DNA from: Planctomycetota bacterium
GTDB taxonomy: Bacteria > Planctomycetota > UBA8742 > UBA2392
Direction: 5' to 3'
Length of the DNA: 64,000 bases
Assembly (NCBI GenBank): GCA_016712285.1
Contig: JADJRK010000001.1
Coordinates: 1,922,001 to 1,986,000 of the forward strand
The translations under genes were made by a program, and so were the position numbers. A model generated the notes under the pieces. The model ran no database searches and was not told the DNA's origin. It saw only the letters and a program-made list of their open reading frames with translations. Numbering within the stretch: position 1 is the stretch's first letter; each line of letters starts with the position of its first letter. Below are positions 52,261 to 59,939 of the stretch, in pieces.

Positions 52261-53400
52261 ATGAAAAAGACAGCACTGGCAATCGCGCTTCTGCTCGGGC
52301 TTGGCATCGTTGCCGGCCTGGCGCAGGACGCCCCCGCCGCAAAAGGCGACAAGACGACCGCAGCGCCGCGCTACGCCAACATGCCGGCGATGCCGCTGCA
52401 CCGCGAACTGGAAAAGCACCGCATCGCCGTCTCGGCCGAAGTTGCGTCGCACACGGTGTCGGTCGAGATCGACTATGACCGCGACGCCGCCGCAAGCGGC
52501 CCGCGCAACCCGATCCAGATCCCGGGCATGGGCTCAGACCCGAACGACCCGTTCCAGCGCTATGACCTTGGCCCCTTCTCGGGCCTGGTCGTGGGGCCCA
52601 ACCACATCCTGATCAGTGACCGCTGCCTTGGCGACTTCACCGAGACGGGCGCCAGCGACGCCGTGGAAGCCATCACCGTGACGCTGCCCAACGGACAGCG
52701 CTGGCCGGCACGCGTGGTCGGCCGCCACCAGCAGATCGACCTGGCGCTGCTTGAGCTCGATTGCATCATCGACAAGACCTGCCCGACGCTGCAGATCATC
52801 AAGTTCCCGTCCAAGCGCATTCCGCTTGAGCGCGGGCAAATGGTGATCGTCGTCGGACGCGGCCAGAACCCGCTGGGCACACTGGTCAACGACGGCATCA
52901 TCAGCGCCCTTGAGCGCGAAGAGGGCCGCGCGTTCCAGCTGGACGCCCGTATCGGCAACAGCACGCTGGGCGCCCCGGTCGTTGACCGCGACGGCACGCT
53001 GGTCGGCATGGTCACCATGCACAACCACCAGACCTTCGGACAGGCCAGCGGCGTCAGCTATGCCGCCTACATGGACGAAGTGCACGCCGCCTACACCCTG
53101 ATGAAGGACGGCAAGTTCATCAAGCGCCCGCCTTCGCCGTTCATGGGCGTCGGCGCGCAGAAGAAGTGGCCCGACAAGCCGGGCCTCGAGATCGGCAACA
53201 TCGTGGACGGCAGCGGCGCCCAGAAGGCGGGCCTGCGCGTCGGCGACATCATCCTGCAGGTGAATGAAAAGGACATGAACGAGCTCGAAGACCTGCTGGC
53301 GGTAATCAGCAAGATGAAGGTTGGCGACACGCTGAGTGTGAAGTACTTGCGCGGTGAAGAAGAAGCCACCGCCAAGGTCACCCTCGGCCCTCGCCCGTAA
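52261..53400 (+). CDS. DegP/HtrA-like degenerate protease with PDZ domain
   Basis: 379 residues from ATG 52261, preceded by AAGGAAG and giving the signal peptide KKTALAIALLLGLGIVAGLA. The HtrA-like core is more diverged than in its neighbours: FSGLVVGPNHILISDRCLGD lacks the catalytic His, QIDLALLELD keeps the Asp, and the Ser loop reads IGNSTLGAPVVD rather than GNSGGP. Two Cys (CIIDKTC) could form a disulfide. A C-terminal PDZ domain follows (GLEIGNIVDGSGAQKAGLRVGDIILQV). Activity is unlikely without the His. It lies 66 bases after one DegP-like gene and 75 before the next. Confidence 0.82.
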   Translation: MKKTALAIALLLGLGIVAGLAQDAPAAKGDKTTAAPRYANMPAMPLHRELEKHRIAVSAEVASHTVSVEIDYDRDAAASGPRNPIQIPGMGSDPNDPFQRYDLGPFSGLVVGPNHILISDRCLGDFTETGASDAVEAITVTLPNGQRWPARVVGRHQQIDLALLELDCIIDKTCPTLQIIKFPSKRIPLERGQMVIVVGRGQNPLGTLVNDGIISALEREEGRAFQLDARIGNSTLGAPVVDRDGTLVGMVTMHNHQTFGQASGVSYAAYMDEVHAAYTLMKDGKFIKRPPSPFMGVGAQKKWPDKPGLEIGNIVDGSGAQKAGLRVGDIILQVNEKDMNELEDLLAVISKMKVGDTLSVKYLRGEEEATAKVTLGPRP

Positions 53401-53475
53401 CGCAGGCCGCCAGTGAACTGTGAGCAGTCAAACGCAACGGGCGCCTGGTCGCCCGACAAGGAAAGAGGCAAGAAC

Positions 53476-54864
53476 ATGAACCGGATCATTTCAGCCCTGG
53501 CACTGAGCATGTGCGTCGGCGGCTTCGCGCTGGCCACCAGCGACGTGCCCGCGGGCGCCCAGGACAAAGGCGCTGCAACCCCGAATGTCACGAAGCTCGA
53601 CGACGAGACCCGGGCGCTGGTCGCCAAGGTCTACCCGGCCTTTGTACTGATCGGCGGCGGCAGCGGCGTCTGCATCAGCGAAGACGGCTACTTCCTGACC
53701 AACCACCACGTATGGAACGACGCCGCGGCACCAGCCGAGATGGTGGTCAAGCAGGCCGGCAACAACAAGCGCTTCACCGCCGACGCCATCGGCGCTGACC
53801 CGCGCGGCGACATCGTGCTGGGCAAGCTGCGCCTGGACCCGGGCCAGAAGGTCCCGTTTGTCACCCTGGGCGACAGCGACAAGGTTGAGCCGGGATCGAT
53901 CTGCCTGAGCGTGGGCAACCCGTTCCTGCTCAGCGGCCAGGGCAGCGAGCCGACGGTAACCATCGGCACCGTCACCGCCAACCACCGCTTCCAGGGCGGC
54001 TACAACGACAGCATCCAGATTGACACCTCGATCAACCCCGGCAACAGCGGCGGACCCAGCTTCAACATGGACGGCGAAGTCATCGGCATCAACGGCCGCA
54101 ACATCGCCAGCCACGGCAAGCGTTTCAACACCGGCGCCGGCTATGCCATCCCGTCGAACCAGATCAAGCACTTCATCCCCGTGATGAAAGAGCAGCTGGG
54201 CGGCGCGCTGCTGGTTCGGCATGGCTTTGTCGGCGGACTCAGCTTTGACCTCAAGCACCAGGGCGGCGCGCGCATCACTGCCGTTGAACTTGAGAGTGAA
54301 GCCGGCGACGTCGGCTTTGAAGCCAACGACGTGATCCAGGAAGTGGACGGCTACGAGATCTTCAACGCCTACCGCTACTACGGCGTGATCGGCACCAAGC
54401 CACGCGGCAGCGAGTTCAAGTTCAAGGTCCTGCGCGGCGAAAAGACCGTGATGCTGACGGCCCGCAACAACGTGCCGTCCGAAAGCGGCCAGTTCGGCAA
54501 CATCCCGCGCGCCGACGACGTTGCCCGCGCCGAAGACCGCCGCAGCGGCAACAACCCGCTGCGCCGCATGATGGACCCGTTTGCACTGCCTGACCCGAAG
54601 TCGTCGATCGGCTTCAAGGGCAAGTACAACCCGGACCGCAAAGTCGGCGGCTACGTGCTGACCGAGGTCGTGGCCGGCGGCCCGCTGGAAATCGCGGGCC
54701 TGCAAGCCGACGACGTGCTGACCCACGTGAACGGCCGGCACATCCAGTACTACTGCGACCTGGGCGACATCCTGATCGCAAAGGGTCCGGGCACCGAGGT
54801 CACGGTGACGTGGATGCGCGGCACCGAGAAGCACGAGGGCAAGGCGACGCTGGCCAAGAGGTGA
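53476..54864 (+). CDS. DegP/HtrA-like serine protease with two PDZ domains
   Basis: 462 residues from ATG 53476, with GAGG upstream and a signal peptide. The triad is intact: His78 (TNHHVW), Asp112 (RGDIVLGKL) and Ser191 (PGNSGGPS). Other S1C landmarks are GSGVCISEDGYFLT, LSVGNPFLL, DTSINPGN and GYAIPSNQIK. Two PDZ domains follow (GGARITAVELESEAGDVGFEANDVIQEVDG and GGYVLTEVVAGGPLEIAGLQADDVLTHVNG). HtrA proteases degrade or refold misfolded periplasmic proteins. It is the third and only triad-complete member of the series and probably the catalytic subunit if the three form mixed oligomers. A hairpin terminator follows. Confidence 0.92.
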   Translation: MNRIISALALSMCVGGFALATSDVPAGAQDKGAATPNVTKLDDETRALVAKVYPAFVLIGGGSGVCISEDGYFLTNHHVWNDAAAPAEMVVKQAGNNKRFTADAIGADPRGDIVLGKLRLDPGQKVPFVTLGDSDKVEPGSICLSVGNPFLLSGQGSEPTVTIGTVTANHRFQGGYNDSIQIDTSINPGNSGGPSFNMDGEVIGINGRNIASHGKRFNTGAGYAIPSNQIKHFIPVMKEQLGGALLVRHGFVGGLSFDLKHQGGARITAVELESEAGDVGFEANDVIQEVDGYEIFNAYRYYGVIGTKPRGSEFKFKVLRGEKTVMLTARNNVPSESGQFGNIPRADDVARAEDRRSGNNPLRRMMDPFALPDPKSSIGFKGKYNPDRKVGGYVLTEVVAGGPLEIAGLQADDVLTHVNGRHIQYYCDLGDILIAKGPGTEVTVTWMRGTEKHEGKATLAKR

Positions 54865-54878
54865 TGGCAAGCACCAAC

Positions 54879-54910
54879 ACCAGGGGCGCCCGGCAACGGG
54901 CGCCCTTGGT
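54879..54910 (+). terminator. Terminator-like hairpin after the DegP-like series
   Basis: An imperfect ~14-bp GC-rich stem (ACCAGGGGCGCCCG / CGGGCGCCCTTGGT) with loop GCAA lies 14 bases after the protease stop; CGTTTC follows. It precedes the tandem repeat field. Confidence 0.7.
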
Positions 54911-54943
54911 CGTTTCGGGCGGGCAGCGCGACGGCGTGTACGA

Positions 54944-55617
54944 CCGACGAACTGCCAAAGCAACCATCGGTGCACATCCATGAACATGTGCACCGATGTT
55001 CACTTGTGGTTGCTCTGCAGCGGCGCGTGAGCGCAGCTAACCAATGCTACAAAAGACGAAAACGCCACGACGCAAAGAACGCCACGGCTGGATTCAGCAT
55101 TCGCGAGTCACCAAGCCGGCCGTGGCGCTCGTTGCGGCTTGGCGTTGCTTTGACGGAGCAATGTCCAAATCGATCAAGGCTTGAGTTCGTTCACGATGGA
55201 CGTGCAGAGCTCTGCTGCGTTTGCGATCCACGAACTGTCAAAGCAACCATCGGTGCACATCCATGAACATGTGCACCGATGTTCACTTATGGTTGCTTTG
55301 CAGTGGCGCGTGAGCACAGCTGAACATCGCTCCAACAGGCGAAATCGCCACGACGCAAAGAAGGCCACGGCCGCACCCAGGATTCGCAAGTCACCAAACC
55401 GGCCGTGGCGCTCGTTGCGGCTTGGCGTTGCTTTCACGGCGCAATGTCCAAGTCGATCAAGGCTTGAGTTCGTTCACGATGGACGTGCAGAGCTGTGCTT
55501 CATTTGCGATCGACGTACTGCCAACGCAACCATCGGTGAACATCCATGAACATGTGCACCGATGTTTACCTGTGGTTGCTTTGCAGCGGCGCGTGAGCGC
55601 AGCTAAACATCGCTCCA
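54944..55617. repeat. 283-bp tandem repeat array with H1 and H2 hairpins
   Basis: The block AGCAACCATCGGTGCACAT starts at 54959, 55242 and 55525, an exact 283-base period; units 1 and 2 are full and unit 3 is truncated near 55617. Each full unit has H1 (e.g. 54959-55014), with inner stem CATCGGTGCACAT / ATGTGCACCGATG and outer stem AGCAACCA / TGGTTGCT, and H2 (55061-55146; 55344-55429), an ~86-base palindrome with CGCCACGG / CCGTGGCG arms. The period is not a multiple of three and the short frames inside shift between units, so this is not coding. Function unknown. Confidence 0.9.
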
Positions 55618-55661
55618 AAAGACGAAGTCGGGTAGTGCATCAGTTTGAGTCCAACGGGTTT

Positions 55662-55782
55662 GAAAACGGAGTAACTGAGCAACAGAGGAAGGACCGGATG
55701 GACGCGACAGCTAGCCATTGGACCGCGAAAGGCAGGTGGCTTTAGGGTGGCGCCATCTCCGTTGCTCGGTTTCTCCGTTTTC
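55662..55782. repeat. Hairpin with GAAAACGGAG arms
   Basis: The left arm reads GAAAACGGAG, TAACTGAGCAACAGAGG; the right arm reads CTCCGTTGCTCGG, TTTCTCCGTTTTC. About 65 bases separate them. It interrupts the H1 series just after unit 3 of the tandem array. Confidence 0.75.
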
Positions 55783-55815
55783 AGGAAGTTGTCCTTGCTG
55801 GAACGGATGCATTAC

Positions 55816-55870
55816 CCAACCATTGGTGCACATCCTTGAACATGTGCACCGATGTTCACTTATGGTTGCT
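55816..55870. repeat. H1 hairpin, fourth copy
   Basis: CCAACCATTGGTGCACAT ... ATGTGCACCGATG ... TGGTTGCT repeats the H1 hairpin with a few substitutions; its GCGGCGCG tail also matches. No H2 follows. The stretch 55617-55920 contains only this and the GAAAACGGAG hairpin. Confidence 0.8.
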
Positions 55871-55921
55871 CTAAAGCGGCGCGCGGAAGTACCCCTGCTT
55901 GGTGGCCGACGGCGCACTCCA

Positions 55922-55957
55922 AACAAAAACCGGGTGCATCGTTGCGATGCACCCGGT
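55922..55957 (-). terminator. Terminator of the Calx-beta protein gene
   Basis: On the minus strand, ACCGGGTGCATCG-CAA-CGATGCACCCGGT forms a perfect 13-bp stem followed by TTTTTGTTTG, a classical intrinsic terminator, 18 bases after the stop codon. Confidence 0.95.
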
Positions 55958-55974
55958 CATGTTGTGATCCAAGC

Positions 55975-57348
55975 TTACTCGCGGCGCAGCAGGGGCCGCA
56001 GGCTGAACGCTACCAGCAGTGCCAGCAACAGCAGCCAGGCCGAGTTGCCGCCGACGGCGCAACCACCGCCGCCACCACCACCGCCGCCTCCGCCACCACC
56101 ACCGCCGCCGCCGCCGCCGTCGTTGTCAACGATGGTCAGGGTTGCGCTGCCGGGCGTGCCGGCTGTGTAGCCCGCGCCGGTCACCACGGTGATGATCACC
56201 GTCTCGCTGCTTTCGCCGGTGGCGTCGTCCACGGGCGTGACGGTCACAGTGGCTGTGCCCGTGACCGGAATCGTGACCTGGCCGGTCGTGACGCCGGTGA
56301 CCGTATAGTCCGTCGTGAATGTTGCGGTGCCGCTGAAGGTGACGTCCACCAGCAAGGGTGCCGCCGGCGCCGGGTTGGCGGTCAGCGTGAACGTGCCGGT
56401 GGTGGTACCAGCCTCGGCGGGCGTGCCGGATGATGCGACCGTGACGACAACGCCGCCACCGCCACCGTTGTAAGTGACCGTGTTGTCGGTGCTGGTGCTG
56501 GCCTGGTTGGTCTGGGCGCTGACGGTGCCGGTGGCGCCGCCTGCCGTGATTGAGGCGACCACGTCGCCGTTGCCGCTCATGCCGCTGACAGCCACGTTGT
56601 AAGTGCTCGGGCCTCCGGTGACGATGGCGGTCAGAGTGCCGGTGGCGGTGCTGCCGGCAAAGCTGATGTCCGCGCCGTCAAAGCCGGTGACACCCTCACT
56701 GAACACAGCCGTGAAGTTGATCGGCGAGGCAGCCGTCGGGTCAGCCTGCGCCGCAGCCTGGTTGATGGTGCACGTCGGGCCGGTAGCGCCAGTGAAGAGC
56801 GCCACATCCTCAACGGACATGTTGCAGTTGCCAGTCGTTGAGCCGACATAAGTGAACAGTATCGCGTGACTGCCACCGTCCGCCAGCGCGACTGGAATCG
56901 CCAAGCTGCGCAGGGTGTAGGCAGTTTCGGCAGTAGCAGGCTCTGTGAAAGTCTGCAAAACCTGACCATCAATCGTCACTGTGAGCGTGTCCGTAAATGG
57001 AGTGGTTACTGCCCCGATCCAGAGTTGGAAATTGAGATGCGTAGTTCCAACCGGAATCGTTGCGCTCTGTCCCAACGTTGCAGTCTCGGCCGCGCTGATC
57101 CCGCCAAACCACGCCCAGACCTGCCCGCTCAACGGGCCGGTCGTTCCGCCGCCTGTTCCGCACAGGGTAGCGTCGCACATTGGCGTACCAAAGTTCGTGG
57201 ACGTCTGGACAGTCCATGCGGTATTTCCAGCGCCCGGATTGCCAACGCCTGCCTCAAAATCGCCGTCGGCGACCTGTGCCGCCAAGGCAGTGCCGATGAC
57301 TGCCACAAGCAGCATCGTCAGCCCTAACATTTGTTTGCTCATTCCCAT
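55975..57348 (-). CDS. Exported beta-sandwich protein with Calx-beta domain and MYXO-CTERM-like tail
   Basis: 457 residues from ATG 57348, with AGGGG 7 bases upstream and signal peptide LTMLLVAVIGTALAAQ. The first ~180 residues are beta-rich (VWAWFGGISAAETATLGQS, HAILFTYVG), MAM- or jelly-roll-like. Next comes an Ig-like segment of the kind seen in large adhesins (FTAVFSEGVTGFDGADISF), then a Calx-beta domain (SSETVIITVVTGAGYTAGTP ... LTIVDND). A run of ~20 Gly is followed by Cys, then CAVGGNSAW, a hydrophobic helix and RPLLRRE. This Gly-Cys-helix-Arg layout resembles MYXO-CTERM signals cut by a myxosortase. Probably a surface protein. Confidence 0.8.
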   Translation of the reverse strand: MGMSKQMLGLTMLLVAVIGTALAAQVADGDFEAGVGNPGAGNTAWTVQTSTNFGTPMCDATLCGTGGGTTGPLSGQVWAWFGGISAAETATLGQSATIPVGTTHLNFQLWIGAVTTPFTDTLTVTIDGQVLQTFTEPATAETAYTLRSLAIPVALADGGSHAILFTYVGSTTGNCNMSVEDVALFTGATGPTCTINQAAAQADPTAASPINFTAVFSEGVTGFDGADISFAGSTATGTLTAIVTGGPSTYNVAVSGMSGNGDVVASITAGGATGTVSAQTNQASTSTDNTVTYNGGGGGVVVTVASSGTPAEAGTTTGTFTLTANPAPAAPLLVDVTFSGTATFTTDYTVTGVTTGQVTIPVTGTATVTVTPVDDATGESSETVIITVVTGAGYTAGTPGSATLTIVDNDGGGGGGGGGGGGGGGGGGGCAVGGNSAWLLLLALLVAFSLRPLLRRE

Positions 57349-57492
57349 CGGTCGCCCCTTATTGTGGGTCCCCCAACGCTGGACCGCTGTGCGTACGCCG
57401 CACAGTTTGCGTTTAGTTTTTACGAAACGTACGATAACCTATCTTGTGCCACTGCCTGAGTCCATAATCTTCTGAATACAGGCTCGGATTGA

Positions 57493-58158
57493 ATGAATGT
57501 CCGTCAAGTGAGTCACGACACCATGGCAAAGAGTTTCACAACGGTCGGCACCTGGGTGTTCCTGCTCGCCATAACTTCGCCGACGATTTTCGCCCAGGCT
57601 GTCGGCGATCCGGCAACTGACAAGTCGTTTGCGTCCAAGTGGAACCTGACAACGCCGCCGGACTCGCTGTCTGAAGCATGGTCTGATCCAGCGACGAAAG
57701 TGGTGCTGATCGATTGGTTTGGGGTCTACTGAAGTCATTGCCAGGCTGCCGTGCCGCAGCTCAACCAGCTACACAGCACCCACGGCGGGGCCGGCCTGCG
57801 GGTGATCGCGCTGAACTTTGCAAACACGGACCCAGAAATCGACAACTTCGTACTGACCTACGGCGCCACGTATGGCTTGGCGCGCGTTGCCGATTCCAGC
57901 GGATACAACGTGCCCCAGTTCTCGTGGGCACACGCGATTGACGCGCAGGGCACCATCCTTTGGCAGGGATCTACATCATCGGTGACGGATGCAATGATCA
58001 ACGATTGGTTGAACCCCGGCAACGGCACCGGAGACAAGGGTTCTGACGAAGACGATGATGGTTGCACCATAACCACAGGCGGCGTGCCCGGAGTCCTGTC
58101 TGTGATGCTAGCGCTACTATGGCTCCGCCGTCGGCGGCTGATCTCATTTGCCCGCTGA
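57493..58158 (+). CDS. Candidate selenoprotein: exported thioredoxin/TlpA-like protein with in-frame UGA
   Basis: Read through one in-frame TGA at 57730-57732, this gives 221 residues. The start is ATG 57493 or 57523 (the latter begins the signal peptide AKSFTTVGTWVFLLA). The region around the TGA reads VVLIDWFGVY-U-SHCQAAVPQL, exactly a thioredoxin CxxC active site with the first Cys (residue 80) replaced by UGA, so UxxC. The frame stays open on both sides and the thioredoxin fold continues (LRVIALNFANTDPEI, IDAQGTILWQG). A hairpin lies 17 bases downstream (57745-57760). The C-terminus (DDDGCTITTGG, helix, RRRR) is MYXO-CTERM-like. The alternative is a pseudogene with a Cys-to-stop mutation. 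It overlaps the M28 peptidase by 15 bases, tail to tail. Confidence 0.6.
57745..57760 (+). promoter_or_regulatory. Candidate bacterial SECIS hairpin
   Basis: GCTGC-CGTGCC-GCAGC forms a 5-bp stem, extendable by one G-U pair, with a 6-base apical loop that has G at its second position. It begins 12 bases after the TGA and the loop begins 17 bases after it. This spacing fits bacterial SECIS elements, which sit inside the coding region just after the UGA. The stem is short, so the support is modest. Confidence 0.4.
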
Positions 58159-59826
58159 AAACTCTTCTTCGTGGGCTTCGTTCGGGTCGCTGGGTGGCGT
58201 TTCTTTCGGGTTGCGCAGCTTGCCGTTGGGGCCCTTGGCGCCCTTGACCGGACCGTCGTAGTCCGGGTAGCTCTTGTCCTCGCTCAGCCGCCAAGCCACC
58301 TCGTACAGGCACTTCACCGCCGGCACCATGTCGCGGTAGTTGATCGTCTCGGGGTCGTCAATCGCCGTGTGCATCTCGGCGTTGCTGCCGCCGAAGGGAA
58401 ACACCACGGGCATGCCCGCCACGCTGTAAAAGGGCCAGTGGTCGCTGGCTGCCATCGGCGGCCGGTCGCTGAACGTGAACTCGATTTCAGGAAACAGCGG
58501 CCCTGCCTCGCGGCACACGCGGTCAAGCATCGTACTGCTGGCCGTGCCCTGCAATTGCAACTTCTTGTTCGGGATGCGCCCGATCATGTCGATGTTGATC
58601 ATCGCAATCGCCTTCTCGTGCGGAATCAGCGGCTCGTCACAGTACCAGCGCGAGCCCAGCAGGCCCTTTTCCTCGCCCGTGAACGTAAGAAACAGAAAGC
58701 CGCGCCGCGGCTTCACGCCGCTTTTGGCAAGCGCCTCGGCAATCTCTAACACAGTGGCGACACCGCTGGCGTTGTCGTCGGCGCCGTTGTGAATCTGGCC
58801 CATCGCGGTGGCGGCGTCACGGGCGCCGAAATAGCCCAGCCCCAGGTGGTCGTGGTGGGCGCCGAAGATGATCCACTCATCCAGTTCGCCCTCAATCTTG
58901 CCGGCGACGTTGCGGCACTCGCGCACGACTTCTTTTGATTTCGCGCTCAGTTGCACCTTCAGGTTCGACAAATCCGGGCGCTGCTTGAAGTCGCCCTGGT
59001 CGAACTCTTTCTGCACGCGCTGCAACTCGCCCTCGCCGCCCAGCAGCATGTCAGCCGCAGCCAGCGACACGTGAAAGAACGGCAGTCCCCCACCCTCGCG
59101 GTTCTCGCCGGCCAGGTACAGCGGCGGCGACTTCTCGGCGGCCCCGGGCGACGGCAGGCTCAGGCGGTTGTCGTTGCCGCCCAGGCTCTCGGGGCCCGTG
59201 ACCATCAGGATGCCCGCACAGCCGGCGGACTGCAGCAACGCTTCTTTTGATTGAAGGTAGCTGCTGCGACTGAACGGGTTGCGCCGCCCACCAACGCGCC
59301 ACGGCGTGGGTTCATAGCGCATGATCAGGGCCAGCTTGCCCTTCAGGTCAAGGCCCTCAATATCGTTGTAGCCCTTGTCGAGGTCCGCCACGGCATAGCC
59401 CGCGAACACGATCTCAGCGTCTTTCAACTCCGCGTTGACGCTGGCGCCCTCGGTGCCCACGAAGTGCTCTTCATAGTGCAGCGTGGTGGTCTTGTCGCCG
59501 CGCGTGAAGCTGATGGCCGGCTTGCCGTCCCACTCGCGGTGGGCCAGCTTGACCGTCTGGTACCACGTGCCGTTTTCGCCAGCCGGCTTGACGCCTGCGC
59601 GCTCCATGCGGTTGCGCACATAACTTGCCGTGATCAGCGCTTCGGGCAGGCAGGTTTCGCGCCCCGCCATTTCGTCTGAGGCCATGAAGTAGACGTCGGC
59701 TTTGATGTCTTCAAGGGTGATGCTGTCCATGTTCGGCGCAGACGGCTTGGCGGCGTCGTTGGCATACACGCCGCTGAAGAACATGCCGCAAAGGGCCAGT
59801 GCCGCGAGCATCCGGATTGGTTTCAT
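58144..59826 (-). CDS. M28-family zinc metallopeptidase, exported
   Basis: 560 residues from ATG 59826; signal peptide MLAALALCGMFFSGVYA. A PA-like insert (NAELKDAEIVFAGYAVADLDKGYNDIEGLDLKGK ... AGCAGILMVTGPE) precedes the catalytic domain. The M28 zinc ligands and catalytic acid are in order: His in AHHDH, Asp in GADDNASG, Glu-Glu in FTGEEKGLLGS, Asp in NIDMIG and His in EMHTAIDD. Family members are aminopeptidases or carboxypeptidases of the periplasm or outside. The tail is Lys/Pro/Glu-rich. It is divergent from the following lipoprotein, with about 113 bases between them. Confidence 0.9.
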   Translation of the reverse strand: MKPIRMLAALALCGMFFSGVYANDAAKPSAPNMDSITLEDIKADVYFMASDEMAGRETCLPEALITASYVRNRMERAGVKPAGENGTWYQTVKLAHREWDGKPAISFTRGDKTTTLHYEEHFVGTEGASVNAELKDAEIVFAGYAVADLDKGYNDIEGLDLKGKLALIMRYEPTPWRVGGRRNPFSRSSYLQSKEALLQSAGCAGILMVTGPESLGGNDNRLSLPSPGAAEKSPPLYLAGENREGGGLPFFHVSLAAADMLLGGEGELQRVQKEFDQGDFKQRPDLSNLKVQLSAKSKEVVRECRNVAGKIEGELDEWIIFGAHHDHLGLGYFGARDAATAMGQIHNGADDNASGVATVLEIAEALAKSGVKPRRGFLFLTFTGEEKGLLGSRWYCDEPLIPHEKAIAMINIDMIGRIPNKKLQLQGTASSTMLDRVCREAGPLFPEIEFTFSDRPPMAASDHWPFYSVAGMPVVFPFGGSNAEMHTAIDDPETINYRDMVPAVKCLYEVAWRLSEDKSYPDYDGPVKGAKGPNGKLRNPKETPPSDPNEAHEEEFSAGK

Positions 59827-59881
59827 GTGCTGCCTCTTTCGGGCGCAATTCAGGTCTTCAGGTTGCGTTGATCGTGGTTTG

Positions 59882-59894
59882 CGTCATTATGACG
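59882..59894. promoter_or_regulatory. Small palindrome in the divergent M28/lipoprotein promoter region
   Basis: CGTCAT-T-ATGACG is a perfect 6-bp inverted repeat about one base apart, between the two divergent genes. An operator is plausible but there is no independent support. Confidence 0.3.
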
Positions 59895-59939
59895 TTGCCG
59901 GCGCTGCACTTCCCCCGGAAAATGCCCCCGGGCACGTTC

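Noticed and set aside
55181..55549. A 122-residue rightward ORF within the tandem repeat field, plus similar short ORFs at 54970 and 55422
   Set aside because: They are translations of the H1/H2 repeats; the 283-base period shifts frame between units and no ribosome site or family match is seen.
54944..55617. CRISPR array
   Set aside because: The period is 283 bases, repeats are long and palindromic, spacers are not unique and no cas genes are present.
57493..57732. Treating the region as two genes: a 79-residue ORF and a separate 135-residue ORF from 57751
   Set aside because: The pieces share one frame, are separated only by a UGA at the expected redox Cys, and together make one thioredoxin-like protein.
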